64,000 bases of DNA from the NCBI GenBank assembly GCA_036774405.1, contig DAIPBO010000004.1, forward strand, positions 99,782 to 163,781. Reading direction: 5' to 3'. This DNA is from JAAYDS01 sp012729155. GTDB taxonomy: Bacteria > Chloroflexota > Anaerolineae > UBA1429. The position numbers and the translations under genes were made by a program. Each line of letters starts with the position of its first letter. Position 1 is the stretch's first letter. Positions 34,801 through 43,806 of this stretch are shown one piece after another. A model generated the notes under the pieces. It had not been told where the DNA came from. It was given only the letters and a program-made list of their open reading frames with translations, and searched no databases.

Positions 34801-37784
34801 CAGTAGACGTCACCGCCCTCAGTCTCTTCTTGCACGCTATACCACTCGTGCTTGAAGAACTCAACCGTCACCTCTTGAGCGCCCAGTGGCGCGCCGGCGG
34901 TGTCGACAGTGATGACATTGACAGACAACTGCTCGCCCACGCGCCCGACATACAGATCGGCGCCCAAACCAGCATAGACCTGCGCTTTGTGCAACACGGC
35001 GCTGGCATTGATGCTGACCTCTTGATTGTTGGCGTCGATCACCGAGGCCTGTAACAGCAAACGCTTGCTGCTCTTGTCTTCAGACAGATCAACTGGCAAC
35101 TCAAAAGTGTAGGTGCCATCGGCGCCAGTCTCGCCGGTGCCATCGGCAAAGGGGCCACCATACTCGGCGATGTAGGGCCACTCGCTCAACGCATAGTCGT
35201 CGAACGTATAGTCGTCGAGCCCCTCCCAGGATGGCGCATAGGGTTCTTTGAGAGCCGTCCAGACCACCTGGGCTGCGCCCACCTCGCCACCGAAAAAGTA
35301 GCTTACGGCGACCTGCGCCTCGGCAACATCGCCATCGGCATAGTCGGTCTTGTCGAGAGAGAGGCTGCCCTGAAACTCGGGCTTGCGGTACTCGGCCACC
35401 ATAAAGCTGAGGTCAGCAAACTGGTCTTGGATTGCGACTGTGGCGTAATAGTACCCGAGGCTCGCGCTTTCAGAGAGCAGAATGGCACCATCGAACGTAC
35501 CGTTCTCACTCAGCATGAGCTGGTCCTGGGCAACCGTTCTACCCTGGCTATCAAAGACCTCCAGGCGCACGGGCAAGCCAGTAGGCGGCAGGCTATAGAC
35601 GCCATCGTCATCTGCTCTGACATAGCCCTTGTAGTACACCGTTTGCCCTGGGCGATAGATGCGTCGATCGCTAAAGGCAAACACCCGGAAGGGCTGCGAG
35701 AACACCTCGACGGGCACATCAAACTCCCATGGCGAGATGCCATCGCTCCAGTTGCGCAGCACAACGGCCGAATCATCGCCAAGTAAACCCACCACGGTAA
35801 GCGGCACCCACGGATCGCTGATGTCAAGAGGGGCCGTAGCGAGGCCGTCTGAGTCAGTGGTGGCAGCGGCAATGGCCATGCCGCTGTCATCATAGATGGT
35901 CAGTTCCATACCTTCGACCGGCTGACCTGTCTCGAGATCTGTTGCCCACACATAGGCCTCTCCAGCGCCGGTCTTGAGCACCAGGTTATAGGGTGAGACC
36001 ACGACAAGCTGATGCTCACGAGACTGGCTACCCCCACCGGACACGCGAACTACATAGAGGCCCGATTCCAGCAGGCGGCGAGGTTCGCTCAGCGAAGCGC
36101 TGATCGTGGTCACCTCGTTGAGCTTGGCGTTGACCTTGACCGACCATTGCCGCAGCAACGAGCTACGCTCGGGCTGGAACTCGTCCCAGTTAGGCCAGCC
36201 GCCGTAACGCGCCAGCGCCACGAACTCGTCTAGATCGAGTGCATATAGCTCGAAATCAACGCTCGACACATTGACCGCAGAGGCGTAGAGGTTCAAAGCA
36301 CCATTCGCATCATAGAGCCCCACGGGCCGCGACGACCTCAGCCAGACACCAGGGCGACGGGGCGCCGTCATGAAGGTGATGGTGGCGTCTTTGCCCAGCG
36401 TGGCGCCAAAACGGTCCTGCAAGCCCGCTCCCACGGTGACAGCGTATGATGTCGATGGCTGCAGTGACATTGAGATGTTCGCCAGGGTCTCGGTCTCATC
36501 CATCCACACATAGAACTCGGACTTGGGCTCGACGCGTAACTGCTCCATCAAACTTTCGCGGTCGACGGGGCAGCTGAATGAAAGCTGCACAAGCTCATCG
36601 TAGGGAGCACTCTTGGCTCCGGAGCGTGGCACCGAAGAAATGAGGCTTGGCTCAGGAGCCACACGGAAGCGAGCGGTGTAGGTTGTCTCGATGACAGCAT
36701 CGCCCGAGGCCGCTACGGCTCCCTGAGCCAGCACCACTTCATAGGCCACGCCACGCGTCAAAGCCTGCGGCGTGAACACCAGCGTATCTTCTTCCCAGGT
36801 GATCTCGCCCGGAACGGCCACACCATCGTCAACCGAGCGGAGCGTAAAGCGCTCGGCAGCACTCTGCTCGTCCATGGGTTGGTTGAACACCAGCCCGATC
36901 GGTTCGTCGGGGCTCGCATACTGCTCGTTACTGACAGGTGTCACGGCGATGATACGAGGCAGCGCCGTGGTAAAGGTCCACTCGTATGGCTCGATCTGCG
37001 CAACTACCGGCGTACCAGGGGCCGGTACTGTAGAGACAGTGTAGCGTGTGCCGCCGAGCCATTCATCGCTGGGTGTGAACTCGTAAATGGACGTGTTCGT
37101 CCACACGCCAGTCCCCGCGATCTCGGGCATGATCTGGATCGGCGCCGGCAGGTCAGCCTGCTCTTGGATGCCTACCAGCGGCACGATCGGCCGATCGAAT
37201 ACCACACGGAGCGGGCTATCAACGGCCACATCGGTGGCATCTGGTGAGGGCACAACCTGCGCGACGGTGGCTGTGCCGGTGGTGTTGACCACCCACTGCA
37301 CGGGGTGTTGCAGAGCAGCGCCTGCGGTGCTGATGGCCGAGCTGTCGATCACGAGGACATACTCGGTGTCGGGCTCAAAGGCGCCCGAGCCCGCCGCCAG
37401 CAGCAGCGTCTGGTCATCGCGCCACTCGACCTGCAGGGGCACCGCGGGCTCCACCAGCAGAGCGTGCTCAACACTGGCGCGGTTCATCGCCTGGTCAAAA
37501 GAGAGCACGACCTCGCCATCTAGGGCCAGCTCCTCTCCAGCTGCCGGCGTCGCGGCTACCAGCGTAGGCGCCGGCCCACGATCTGCACGATCTGTCTGAG
37601 AGGCCGGCTCTGCGGGGCTCTGCGATGTGGCCGGCGCTGTGGTTGGCTCCTCAGCAGACGTTTCACCTGGCCCAGCCGGCAACTCAAGCGCAGGCACAGG
37701 CGTCGGTAGCCTGGCGCCAGGAGCTGAACAGGCAACAATGGCCAACGCCAGAACCAGAGAGAGGGCGACACGCAGTGACTTCAT
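31869..37784 (-). CDS. Bacterial alpha-2-macroglobulin family lipoprotein with thioester
   Basis: 1971 residues. ATG 37784 follows GGGAGG. The signal peptide ends in the lipobox IVAC (Cys20), so it is lipid-anchored outside. Many beta-sandwich (MG) domains fill the first 1150 residues, starting with several Ig-like repeats. The bait region is near a Gly-rich GGGGGDAG stretch at about residue 1255. The thioester motif is YDCTEQ (Cys1484 to Gln1487), with an alpha-alpha barrel (TED) after it and a C-terminal receptor-type domain. Such proteins trap proteases and are usually paired with PBP1C, as here: its start overlaps the end of pbpC. Length is near that of E. coli YfhM plus extra N-terminal domains. 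Confidence 0.95.
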   Translation of the reverse strand: MKSLRVALSLVLALAIVACSAPGARLPTPVPALELPAGPGETSAEEPTTAPATSQSPAEPASQTDRADRGPAPTLVAATPAAGEELALDGEVVLSFDQAMNRASVEHALLVEPAVPLQVEWRDDQTLLLAAGSGAFEPDTEYVLVIDSSAISTAGAALQHPVQWVVNTTGTATVAQVVPSPDATDVAVDSPLRVVFDRPIVPLVGIQEQADLPAPIQIMPEIAGTGVWTNTSIYEFTPSDEWLGGTRYTVSTVPAPGTPVVAQIEPYEWTFTTALPRIIAVTPVSNEQYASPDEPIGLVFNQPMDEQSAAERFTLRSVDDGVAVPGEITWEEDTLVFTPQALTRGVAYEVVLAQGAVAASGDAVIETTYTARFRVAPEPSLISSVPRSGAKSAPYDELVQLSFSCPVDRESLMEQLRVEPKSEFYVWMDETETLANISMSLQPSTSYAVTVGAGLQDRFGATLGKDATITFMTAPRRPGVWLRSSRPVGLYDANGALNLYASAVNVSSVDFELYALDLDEFVALARYGGWPNWDEFQPERSSLLRQWSVKVNAKLNEVTTISASLSEPRRLLESGLYVVRVSGGGSQSREHQLVVVSPYNLVLKTGAGEAYVWATDLETGQPVEGMELTIYDDSGMAIAAATTDSDGLATAPLDISDPWVPLTVVGLLGDDSAVVLRNWSDGISPWEFDVPVEVFSQPFRVFAFSDRRIYRPGQTVYYKGYVRADDDGVYSLPPTGLPVRLEVFDSQGRTVAQDQLMLSENGTFDGAILLSESASLGYYYATVAIQDQFADLSFMVAEYRKPEFQGSLSLDKTDYADGDVAEAQVAVSYFFGGEVGAAQVVWTALKEPYAPSWEGLDDYTFDDYALSEWPYIAEYGGPFADGTGETGADGTYTFELPVDLSEDKSSKRLLLQASVIDANNQEVSINASAVLHKAQVYAGLGADLYVGRVGEQLSVNVITVDTAGAPLGAQEVTVEFFKHEWYSVQEETEGGDVYWVNKTRETAVAKEAIDTDERGLGSAAFTPEEGGAYRVRTTVRDAAGNENHSSLYLWVTSDRFINWGQANDNLLQLVADKDEYAVGDVARVLVPAPFDASALAWVTVERGSVLEGTLVEFDGVSQIIEVPITEEHVPNIFLSVVMVVGSEALGAPATFKVGTVELPVDISSRRLDVIVTPGKATYQPRQEAEYTITTRDAAGRPVSAEVTLQLVDLAVETLVGGEPPSIMDAFYRERGLGVSTAASLTVSVDRANLEYASEGKGGGGGGDAGSAAREYFPDTAYWRATLVTDQQGRATVNVLLPDNLTTWRMRAQAMTVDSLVGSAAVDVITNLDLMVRPALPRFFVAGDEPELTAVVHNNTAQRLSVQVEMQATEMQIDQPEQTVSVPAGGKAPVSWQAVVTGNEVASITVSATGGGLSDAVKLELPILRATSPEVVATSGQVDERVTEQVRVPTLADPDWGAMVVLLEPSLAAGMIEGLGFLQAYPYDCTEQTISRFLPNIVTYRALSALDVERPDLAEKLPQQVATGLQRLYETQNLDGGWGWWAQERSDATLTAYAVQAMVTARETGFAVDDTAFGQAVAFLWNRLDNELIDSRQDRDERGAVLYALALTGEGDLGRAVRLFDERDDVSLFTKAYLAMTLALLEGQASERAEILVNELEQAAIVTATGAHWEEAVANPWSMSTDTRTTAMVLRALVQTAPQSQTLASAVRWLMTARSAARWETTQENAWAIMALTDYMLLSGELAGEYEYELKLNGALLKSGAVAPDQVDEVAVQLVPMSDLERAQPNMVEMSRDAGQGRLYYSAFLNYYLPIDQMRPLSRGIHLQRQYTFFDAAGNPVDQPVLNGLIEVRLTIIAPHDLYYVVIEDALPAGCEAIDPSLNISRRVDEYAGLAPVGEPVSDEPAWRQHWPAHTEFRDERVALFATSLQRGTYEYVYTMRCSAAGRYNVLPTLAYEMYSPDVMGRSAGEHLTIER

Positions 37785-37785
37785 C

Positions 37786-40281
37786 CTATCTGCCTCCCAT
37801 GGCATGTTCAACACGTACCTGTATCGGCTCGCTGGCGAGTTGGCTCCCATCGGGCAGGGCAGCCAACGCCAGCAGTGTATGCTGGCCCTCCTCGAGTTGC
37901 CACAACCAGCGCAGGGGCCACTGATCCCACGTGGCCACCGGCTGACCGTTGAGCAGCAGAGTGACAAGCGTGCCAGGCGGTAGTTCGCGGCCTTGCAGAT
38001 TCACCTCGATCGCCTGGCTCTCACGCGGAAGTGCCTCAACGAGGTGATAGCGAGCGTTTGGCAGCGGCTGCACGATGGCGAGCGCTGGTCCATGCTGTTG
38101 GTCGGCGGCCTGGGGCGCAGCTATGGCGCTCATCGCAGAGTCATCAGCCCGCAGCAACCCTTCGGTCAGCGCCCAGTCGATAGCCTCGGCGGGCCAGACC
38201 GTGGCCGCCCGCCGCACACACTGGTGTTCTTCACAGGTGCCCGCATCGCGCTGCTCTCCGGTGACGGCGTCTACCCACGCCAGATGGTGCATGCCACATG
38301 GCTCGGTGGGCGCTGCCTCAGCCAGGAAGAGCTCCTGTTGCGTGTGGGCGCAGGCGATGCCGGGTAGCTTGCCCGAGAGCGCACAGACGCGCACTCTGGC
38401 AAGCCCAGGCGGCTCCGTAAAGCCTGCCGGTGGCTGAGGGTGTGCGGCCTGCATCACCTCTTGCCAGATGGGCGCGGCGCCCGTCACCCCTGTGACCCCT
38501 TTCATCGGCGATCCGTCGGCATTGCCGACCCAAACTCCAACGACCGTGGTGCTAGTATAGCCGATGGTCCAGTTATCGCGCCAGTCGGTAGTCGTGCCCG
38601 TCTTTACCGCGCTGGCATAGGGCGTCTCAAGGGGCGAATGAGCGCCAAAGGCAGGCAGCCGGGCATCGTCGTCGGCCAACACATCGGTGACGAGGAAGGC
38701 GACCCGCTCATCAAGAACCTGGCGAGGCAAGGGCGTGGGTTGCTGGTAGAGCACGTCGCCATCGTCTGCGACGATACGCGTGATGATATGGTGGTCCAGG
38801 TAGCCCCCCTGGCGCGCCAACGCCGCATAGCCGTTGGTGAGCTGCAGGAGCTGCACTTCGCTGCTGCCCAGCGTCATAGCGAGGCCATGCCCCTCGGCGT
38901 CGCCCAACGAAGGCACGCCAAGACGAAACGCCATATCCGATAGCGCGCCCACGCCCATCTGATCCAGGAGCTTGACAGTGGCGATGTTGTAAGAGTTGGC
39001 CAGCGCCTGACGAAGAGACACGACACCGTGATAGCGATAGTCATAGTTGATGGGGGTGTAGGGTTTGCCGTCGGCAGTGATAAACGTCACCGGCACATCA
39101 CTGATGGTACTGGCGGGCGACCAGCCGCGCTCGAATGCGGCGGCATACGTGAGCGGCTTGACCGCCGAGCCAGGCTGTCGGCTGGCCATGGCGGCATTCA
39201 CCGCGCCACTGATGGCGGCGTCATCGTAATCAGGGCTACCCACCATCGCCAGCAACCCGCCCGAGGCTAGATCGAGCACGACGACGGCGCCATTGCGCAC
39301 GTTGTGGGCTGGCTCGCTGGGCGAAGGTGTATTGAGGCGCTCCAGATGGCGACGCAGTGCGGCCTCGGCGCGCTCATGTAATGGCAGATCGATGCTGGTG
39401 TACACACGCAGCCCACCAGCGGCGATCTGCTCCGGCGTTAATAACCGCTCGAGCTCCGCACGACTGTAGACGACAGCGTGAGGAGCCCGCATACCGACGG
39501 TTGCGCCAGCAAACCGCAAAGGCTCCTGTGCGGCCTGCTCTGCCCGCTCTGCGGTGATGTAGCCGCTCTCAACCATCAGGTCGAGCACCACGCGCTGTCG
39601 CTGCAGCGCTGCCTCGGGGCGCGTCAACGGGTCATAGAGATAGGGAGACTGGATTAGCCCGGCCAGCAACGCGCATTCGGCCAGATCGAGCTGCTGCACA
39701 GGCTTGCCAAAGTGCGCTTGCGAAGCGGCCTCGACGCCATAGGCAAAGGCACCAAAGTAGGTCTGGTTGAGGTACTTGGCCAGAATCTCGTCGCGCGAGT
39801 AGCGTATCGACAGACCGATGGCCAGGGTGGCCTCGCGCAGTTTTCTACGCAAGGTGAGTTCAGCGCGCTCCTCGGTGGGGAGCAGCAACATCCTGGCGAG
39901 CTGCTGTGGTATGGTGCTTGCGCCCGAAACAATCTGGCCAGCCTGCAGGTTCAGATAGGCCGAGCGCACGATCGCCAGCGGGTCGACGCCCGGATGCGTG
40001 TAAAAGCGCGCATCTTCAGTGGCGATCACTGCCTGACGCAACTGGAGAGGGATCTCATTCAGAGAAACTGGCCGTTGTCGCCCGCCCGTTGGGTCCATCA
40101 TCTCATAGAGCACGCGCCCATCGCGGTCCAGAATCAAGATCGAGGGCGCTGTAAGCCCTGCTTCCGGCAGCGTGGTGTCGGGCAGGGGGCCGATGTAGGC
40201 GCGCAGAGCCACGAGTGGCAGCAGTGCGATCAGCAACCAAAAGATGACTCGGCGCCAACCAGCGAGACGAGACACAGGCAC
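37786..40281 (-). CDS. pbpC: Penicillin-binding protein 1C (peptidoglycan glycosyltransferase/transpeptidase)
   Basis: 831 residues. TM helix near residues 13-33. GT51 motifs: ATEDARFYTHPGVDP and GASTIPQQLAR. Transpeptidase motifs: SxxK in GSAVKPL, SxN in NSYN, KTGTT. The PBP1C-type C-terminal domain (about 640-831) starts RVCALSGKLPG and is cysteine-containing. The start is probably GTG 40281, six bases after AGGAG. A TTG at 40296 is possible but overlaps that site. It is upstream of the alpha-2-macroglobulin gene with which it normally works in periplasmic or surface repair. Confidence 0.95.
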   Translation of the reverse strand: MPVSRLAGWRRVIFWLLIALLPLVALRAYIGPLPDTTLPEAGLTAPSILILDRDGRVLYEMMDPTGGRQRPVSLNEIPLQLRQAVIATEDARFYTHPGVDPLAIVRSAYLNLQAGQIVSGASTIPQQLARMLLLPTEERAELTLRRKLREATLAIGLSIRYSRDEILAKYLNQTYFGAFAYGVEAASQAHFGKPVQQLDLAECALLAGLIQSPYLYDPLTRPEAALQRQRVVLDLMVESGYITAERAEQAAQEPLRFAGATVGMRAPHAVVYSRAELERLLTPEQIAAGGLRVYTSIDLPLHERAEAALRRHLERLNTPSPSEPAHNVRNGAVVVLDLASGGLLAMVGSPDYDDAAISGAVNAAMASRQPGSAVKPLTYAAAFERGWSPASTISDVPVTFITADGKPYTPINYDYRYHGVVSLRQALANSYNIATVKLLDQMGVGALSDMAFRLGVPSLGDAEGHGLAMTLGSSEVQLLQLTNGYAALARQGGYLDHHIITRIVADDGDVLYQQPTPLPRQVLDERVAFLVTDVLADDDARLPAFGAHSPLETPYASAVKTGTTTDWRDNWTIGYTSTTVVGVWVGNADGSPMKGVTGVTGAAPIWQEVMQAAHPQPPAGFTEPPGLARVRVCALSGKLPGIACAHTQQELFLAEAAPTEPCGMHHLAWVDAVTGEQRDAGTCEEHQCVRRAATVWPAEAIDWALTEGLLRADDSAMSAIAAPQAADQQHGPALAIVQPLPNARYHLVEALPRESQAIEVNLQGRELPPGTLVTLLLNGQPVATWDQWPLRWLWQLEEGQHTLLALAALPDGSQLASEPIQVRVEHAMGGR

Positions 40282-40340
40282 AGCATGCTCCTGCAAGCGG
40301 TATCACTGCATACAACGTCTGCCGCTGGTCGTCGGTTCCG

Positions 40341-41366
40341 CTAATGATCTCTCAGCAGTAGACTGTCGAACAGCTGCGCCAATGCATCAGCGGCAGGGCC
40401 GCGCGCACCGACCTGCGCCCAGAGCGTATGCAGGCTGCCATGGCGGCGACGCGCCTGGGCAAGGCTATAGTCTTGCGCCCCCGATCGGTTGAGCAGCCCC
40501 ATGATCCTGCGATCGACTGCCTGGCTCGATGGCCGCTGGTAGAGCTCGCGCAGCTCGCCAGAGCCTCGTGCGGCCTCCCACTCAAACGCATAGGCCACCG
40601 GAAAGGTCTTTTTTCGGCTGGCGATATCGCTTGCCGTCGACTTGCCGGTGAGCGCCGTATCTCCCCAGATACCAAGGATGTCATCGACGATCTGGTAGGC
40701 CAGGCCGAGCTCCTCGCCGAGGTTGGCGAGCAGCGCCTGGCTGTCGCTGTCGGCTGCAGCCAATAGGCCGGCGCCCGCGCACACTGCCGTCAGCAGTGCC
40801 GCCGTCTTGCCGCGCGCCATCTGCTCATAGGCCGCCACTGTGATGGTGGGGTGCGCCTCGTAAGCGATGTCAAGATACTGCCCTTGGCAGAGCAAGAGAC
40901 AGGCTTGGTCGAGCAGGGCCATCGCAGCAAGCACCGTCGCGGCCTCGTGCCCCGATGAGCCCAGCGTCAGCAACGTGGACCGCGCCAGGCACCACATGGC
41001 ATCACCCGCGTTGATGCCATGTGCCAGCCCCCACACCTTCCAGAGGGTGGGGCGGTCGTGACGTAGAGGGCTGTCATCCTCGATATCGTCATGGATCAGC
41101 GTAAAGTTGTGTACCAGCTCGATGGCTGCTGCATAGGGAACAGCTCGCTGCCAATCGCCCCCCAGGGCATCGCACAAGGCAAGACAGATGAGGGGCCGCA
41201 GTCGCTTGCCAGTTCGGAGTTCGGTGGGCGCCAGGCTCTCGTCGCGCCAACCCAGGTGGTAGGCCATCATGCCATAGAGCTGCTCCGGCCCATCATCAGG
41301 GCAGACCAGAGCCTCGTGTAGAGCCGCTTCGACGGCGGGACGGTAGTGATCGAAAGGGTCAGTCAT
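40341..41366 (-). CDS. Polyprenyl synthetase (trans-isoprenyl diphosphate synthase)
   Basis: 341 residues. Chain-elongating prenyltransferase using IPP. The first Asp-rich motif is HDDIEDDS, and GKRLRPL and GKTAALL are present. The second Asp motif is YQIVDDILGIWGD rather than a plain DDxxD. It overlaps the IPP isomerase gene by 8 bases (ATGACTGA), so the two act in sequence. Product length cannot be read from the sequence. The DDxxx spacing and the family resemble short/medium-chain synthases. Confidence 0.92.
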   Translation of the reverse strand: MTDPFDHYRPAVEAALHEALVCPDDGPEQLYGMMAYHLGWRDESLAPTELRTGKRLRPLICLALCDALGGDWQRAVPYAAAIELVHNFTLIHDDIEDDSPLRHDRPTLWKVWGLAHGINAGDAMWCLARSTLLTLGSSGHEAATVLAAMALLDQACLLLCQGQYLDIAYEAHPTITVAAYEQMARGKTAALLTAVCAGAGLLAAADSDSQALLANLGEELGLAYQIVDDILGIWGDTALTGKSTASDIASRKKTFPVAYAFEWEAARGSGELRELYQRPSSQAVDRRIMGLLNRSGAQDYSLAQARRRHGSLHTLWAQVGARGPAADALAQLFDSLLLRDH

Positions 41367-42384
41367 GGCTTGCTCTCTGTAGGATGCTGGCGTCGACAGA
41401 GGCCAGGTTGGCAACGCCGGTGGCGAACATCGCGACCCTGAGCTGCGCTGTGAAGGAGTCAATGGCAGCCTCTACGGCTGCGGCAGACTGGTTGGCGGCA
41501 GGTAGCAGCGCTCCGGCCATGCCTACCAGGCGAGCGCCGAGGGCCAGGCACTTGAGGGCGTCCACACCGGTGCGTATGCCGCCGCTGGCGATGATGGGGA
41601 GCTGCGGGCAGATGGCCACGGCCTCGATCAGCGACTCGACGGTGGTCAGCCCCCAATCTCGAAATGGGAGCGCAATGTCGTGGGCCGCGGCGCTGTCCGC
41701 GCGATGCCGCTCGACCTCACTCCACGAAGTGCCGCCAGCGCCAGCCACATCGAGCGCAGCGACGCCTGCGGTAGCCAACGCTGCTGCCGTAGCGCCGCTC
41801 AAGCCCCAGCCGACCTCTTTGACCATCACAGGCACGGGGAGCGTGGCACACAACGCAGCGATCTTGGGGAGCAGCCCTGCAAAGTTGGTGTTGCCATCAG
41901 CCTGCAAGGCCTCTTGCAGCGGGTTGAGGTGGAGAATCAGCCCATCGGCCTGCAGCACATCCACCAGACGTCGGCAATCATCCTGGGTCAGCCCATAGTT
42001 GAGCTGCACGGCGCCTATGTTGACATAAAGCGCGATATCGGGCGCTATGGCGCGCACATCAAAGGTCTTGAGGGTGTCGGGCTCTGCCAAAGCGACACGC
42101 CCTGAACCAAGGCCAAGCGCAACTCCCCGTGTCTGCGCCGCCATCGCCAGGTTATGGTTGATGCGCCCCCCTGCAGGCGATCCGCCGGTCATCGAAGAGA
42201 TCAGAAGCGGCGTTGCGAGACGATGTCCGAGAAAGTCTATCACAGGGTCGACGTCGCCGAGCGCGATATCGGGTAGCGCGCAGTGGCGCAGCCGGATGCT
42301 ATCCAGGCCCGTCGGCAGGGCAGAGGCAACGTCCTGCTGCAAAGTGATATCGAGGTGATCCTGTTTGCGTTGACTGTGATGCAT
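41359..42384 (-). CDS. fni: Isopentenyl-diphosphate delta-isomerase, type 2 (FMN)
   Basis: 341 residues. Interconverts IPP and DMAPP, using reduced FMN. Signatures are ISSMTGGS near residue 66, HLNPLQEALQ, KEVGWGLSG and DVAGAGGTSW, plus SGGIRTG near the end. It fits with the mevalonate pathway encoded at 17.8-22.6 kb. It starts with an ATG preceded by a -10 six bases upstream and is first of a run with the polyprenyl synthase, pbpC and the alpha-2-macroglobulin gene. Confidence 0.96.
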   Translation of the reverse strand: MHHSQRKQDHLDITLQQDVASALPTGLDSIRLRHCALPDIALGDVDPVIDFLGHRLATPLLISSMTGGSPAGGRINHNLAMAAQTRGVALGLGSGRVALAEPDTLKTFDVRAIAPDIALYVNIGAVQLNYGLTQDDCRRLVDVLQADGLILHLNPLQEALQADGNTNFAGLLPKIAALCATLPVPVMVKEVGWGLSGATAAALATAGVAALDVAGAGGTSWSEVERHRADSAAAHDIALPFRDWGLTTVESLIEAVAICPQLPIIASGGIRTGVDALKCLALGARLVGMAGALLPAANQSAAAVEAAIDSFTAQLRVAMFATGVANLASVDASILQRASHD

Positions 42385-42390
42385 ATGGGC

Positions 42391-42418
42391 AGTCTATGCA
42401 CGCCTTTAGCATAGTCAA
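42391..42418 (-). promoter_or_regulatory. Promoter of fni, probably giving a leaderless mRNA
   Basis: Read on the minus strand: TTGACT (42413-42418), 16 bases, TAGACT (42391-42396), six bases, then the ATG. No room exists for a Shine-Dalgarno between the expected start point and the ATG. Confidence 0.6.
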
Positions 42419-42425
42419 CTTGGGT

Positions 42426-42453
42426 TTGCCTGACTCTGCGTGGGTGCTATACT
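42426..42453 (+). promoter_or_regulatory. Extended -10 promoter of the wzt-like gene
   Basis: TTGCCT (42426-42431), 16 bases, TATACT (42448-42453) preceded by TGC, which makes an extended -10. The expected start is near 42460, 27 bases before the GTG. It is back-to-back with the fni promoter. Confidence 0.6.
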
Positions 42454-42486
42454 GCGCGCTGCATCCGAACTGCCGATGAGGAGCCC

Positions 42487-43806
42487 GTGAGCACACCGCC
42501 TTCTGCCTGCATCGACGTGCGCCACCTGAGCAAGCGCTTTACCCTGAATGCTTCGCGGCCGCGCTCTTTCCAGTCGCTGTTCCTGGACACATTGCATGGC
42601 CAGCGGCAGCGCTCGAAAGAGGCGCTGTTGGCGCTCGATGATGTATCGTTCGGCGTATTCCCCGGAGAGACAGTGGCGCTGATCGGTCAGAATGGCTCGG
42701 GCAAGAGCACCTGCCTCAAGCTGCTGTCGCGCATCATCGAGCCCACCGAGGGGCGTGTTCGAGTGAACGGGCGTGTTTCGGCGCTCCTCGAGCTGGGGGT
42801 TGGCTTCCACCCAGAGCTAACGGGGCGAGAGAACATCTTCCTGTATGGTGCCGTCTTGGGCGTGCCCCGTAGAGAGCTCGCCACACGACTGGACGAGATT
42901 GTCGCTTTTGCCGAGCTGGAACGTTTTCTGGACATGCCCGTCAAGTTCTACTCATCGGGCATGTATGTGCGCCTCGGCTTTGCCACCGCGGTCAGCGTCG
43001 AGCCAGACATCCTGCTGATCGATGAGGTGCTCGCTGTAGGCGATCAGAGCTTTCAGACCAAATGCCTTATGCGGATCCAGGAAATGCACGATCGAGGCGT
43101 GACCATCGTCTTTGTGTCGCATGACCTAGACATGGTCGCCTCGCTGTGCTCGCGCGCCATATGGTTCGACCATGGGCGCCTCGCCGCCGATGGGCCCGCT
43201 GATGCGACCATCGCGCTGTACCTTACGGCGCTCAAGTCTCGTCGCTTGCTGCATGGTTCAGGCAGGCAAGGCGATGATGCCTTTGGCCCTGAGGACGGCA
43301 CGATCGCCCAGCCACCTCGAGATGGCCAGGCCAATGTGACGGCCGGCGTAGCCTATCGGCGTACCGGCACCCTGACAGGGCGCATCTACAGTGTCGCCTT
43401 TCTGAACGCCGAAAGCCTGCCAACGCAAGTGCTACAGACGCGTGGGCGCTACACCCTGGCCATCGACTATGAGGCGCGAGACCGGCTCGCGCAGCCAGCT
43501 TTTGGCTTTGCCATTCACCGCGCCGATGGCTCTCATGTCACCGGGGCTGACAGCTCACTATCAGGTGTGGATATCGGGCCTGTGCTTGGTCCTGGTCAGG
43601 TGTTGTTCCAGATGCCTGACCTGACGCTGACATCGGGCGATTATGTGCTATCGGTAGTCATGCACCGCGCCGATGGCCAGGAGATATACGATCACCAACA
43701 GTATGTGCACTCGTTTTCGGTGGTTGGCGATCGCCTGCAAGCGCGTGGTGACGGCACGATGGTGCTGGGGGGGCGGTGGCGCCACACGGCGGGGGCATCA
43801 CGATGA
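42487..43806 (+). CDS. wzt: ABC exporter ATPase for polysaccharide, Wzt-type with C-terminal carbohydrate-binding domain
   Basis: 439 residues. Walker A GQNGSGKST, signature-like YSSGMYVRLGF and Walker B ILLIDEVLAVGD put it in the KpsT/Wzt family. Residues about 290-435 form a beta-sandwich-like tail, matching the Wzt domain that recognises the finished glycan end. The GTG start has AGGAG only 3 bases upstream. The overlapping downstream gene encodes the permease. It exports a polyprenyl-linked polysaccharide through the cytoplasmic membrane. Confidence 0.93.
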   Translation: MSTPPSACIDVRHLSKRFTLNASRPRSFQSLFLDTLHGQRQRSKEALLALDDVSFGVFPGETVALIGQNGSGKSTCLKLLSRIIEPTEGRVRVNGRVSALLELGVGFHPELTGRENIFLYGAVLGVPRRELATRLDEIVAFAELERFLDMPVKFYSSGMYVRLGFATAVSVEPDILLIDEVLAVGDQSFQTKCLMRIQEMHDRGVTIVFVSHDLDMVASLCSRAIWFDHGRLAADGPADATIALYLTALKSRRLLHGSGRQGDDAFGPEDGTIAQPPRDGQANVTAGVAYRRTGTLTGRIYSVAFLNAESLPTQVLQTRGRYTLAIDYEARDRLAQPAFGFAIHRADGSHVTGADSSLSGVDIGPVLGPGQVLFQMPDLTLTSGDYVLSVVMHRADGQEIYDHQQYVHSFSVVGDRLQARGDGTMVLGGRWRHTAGASR

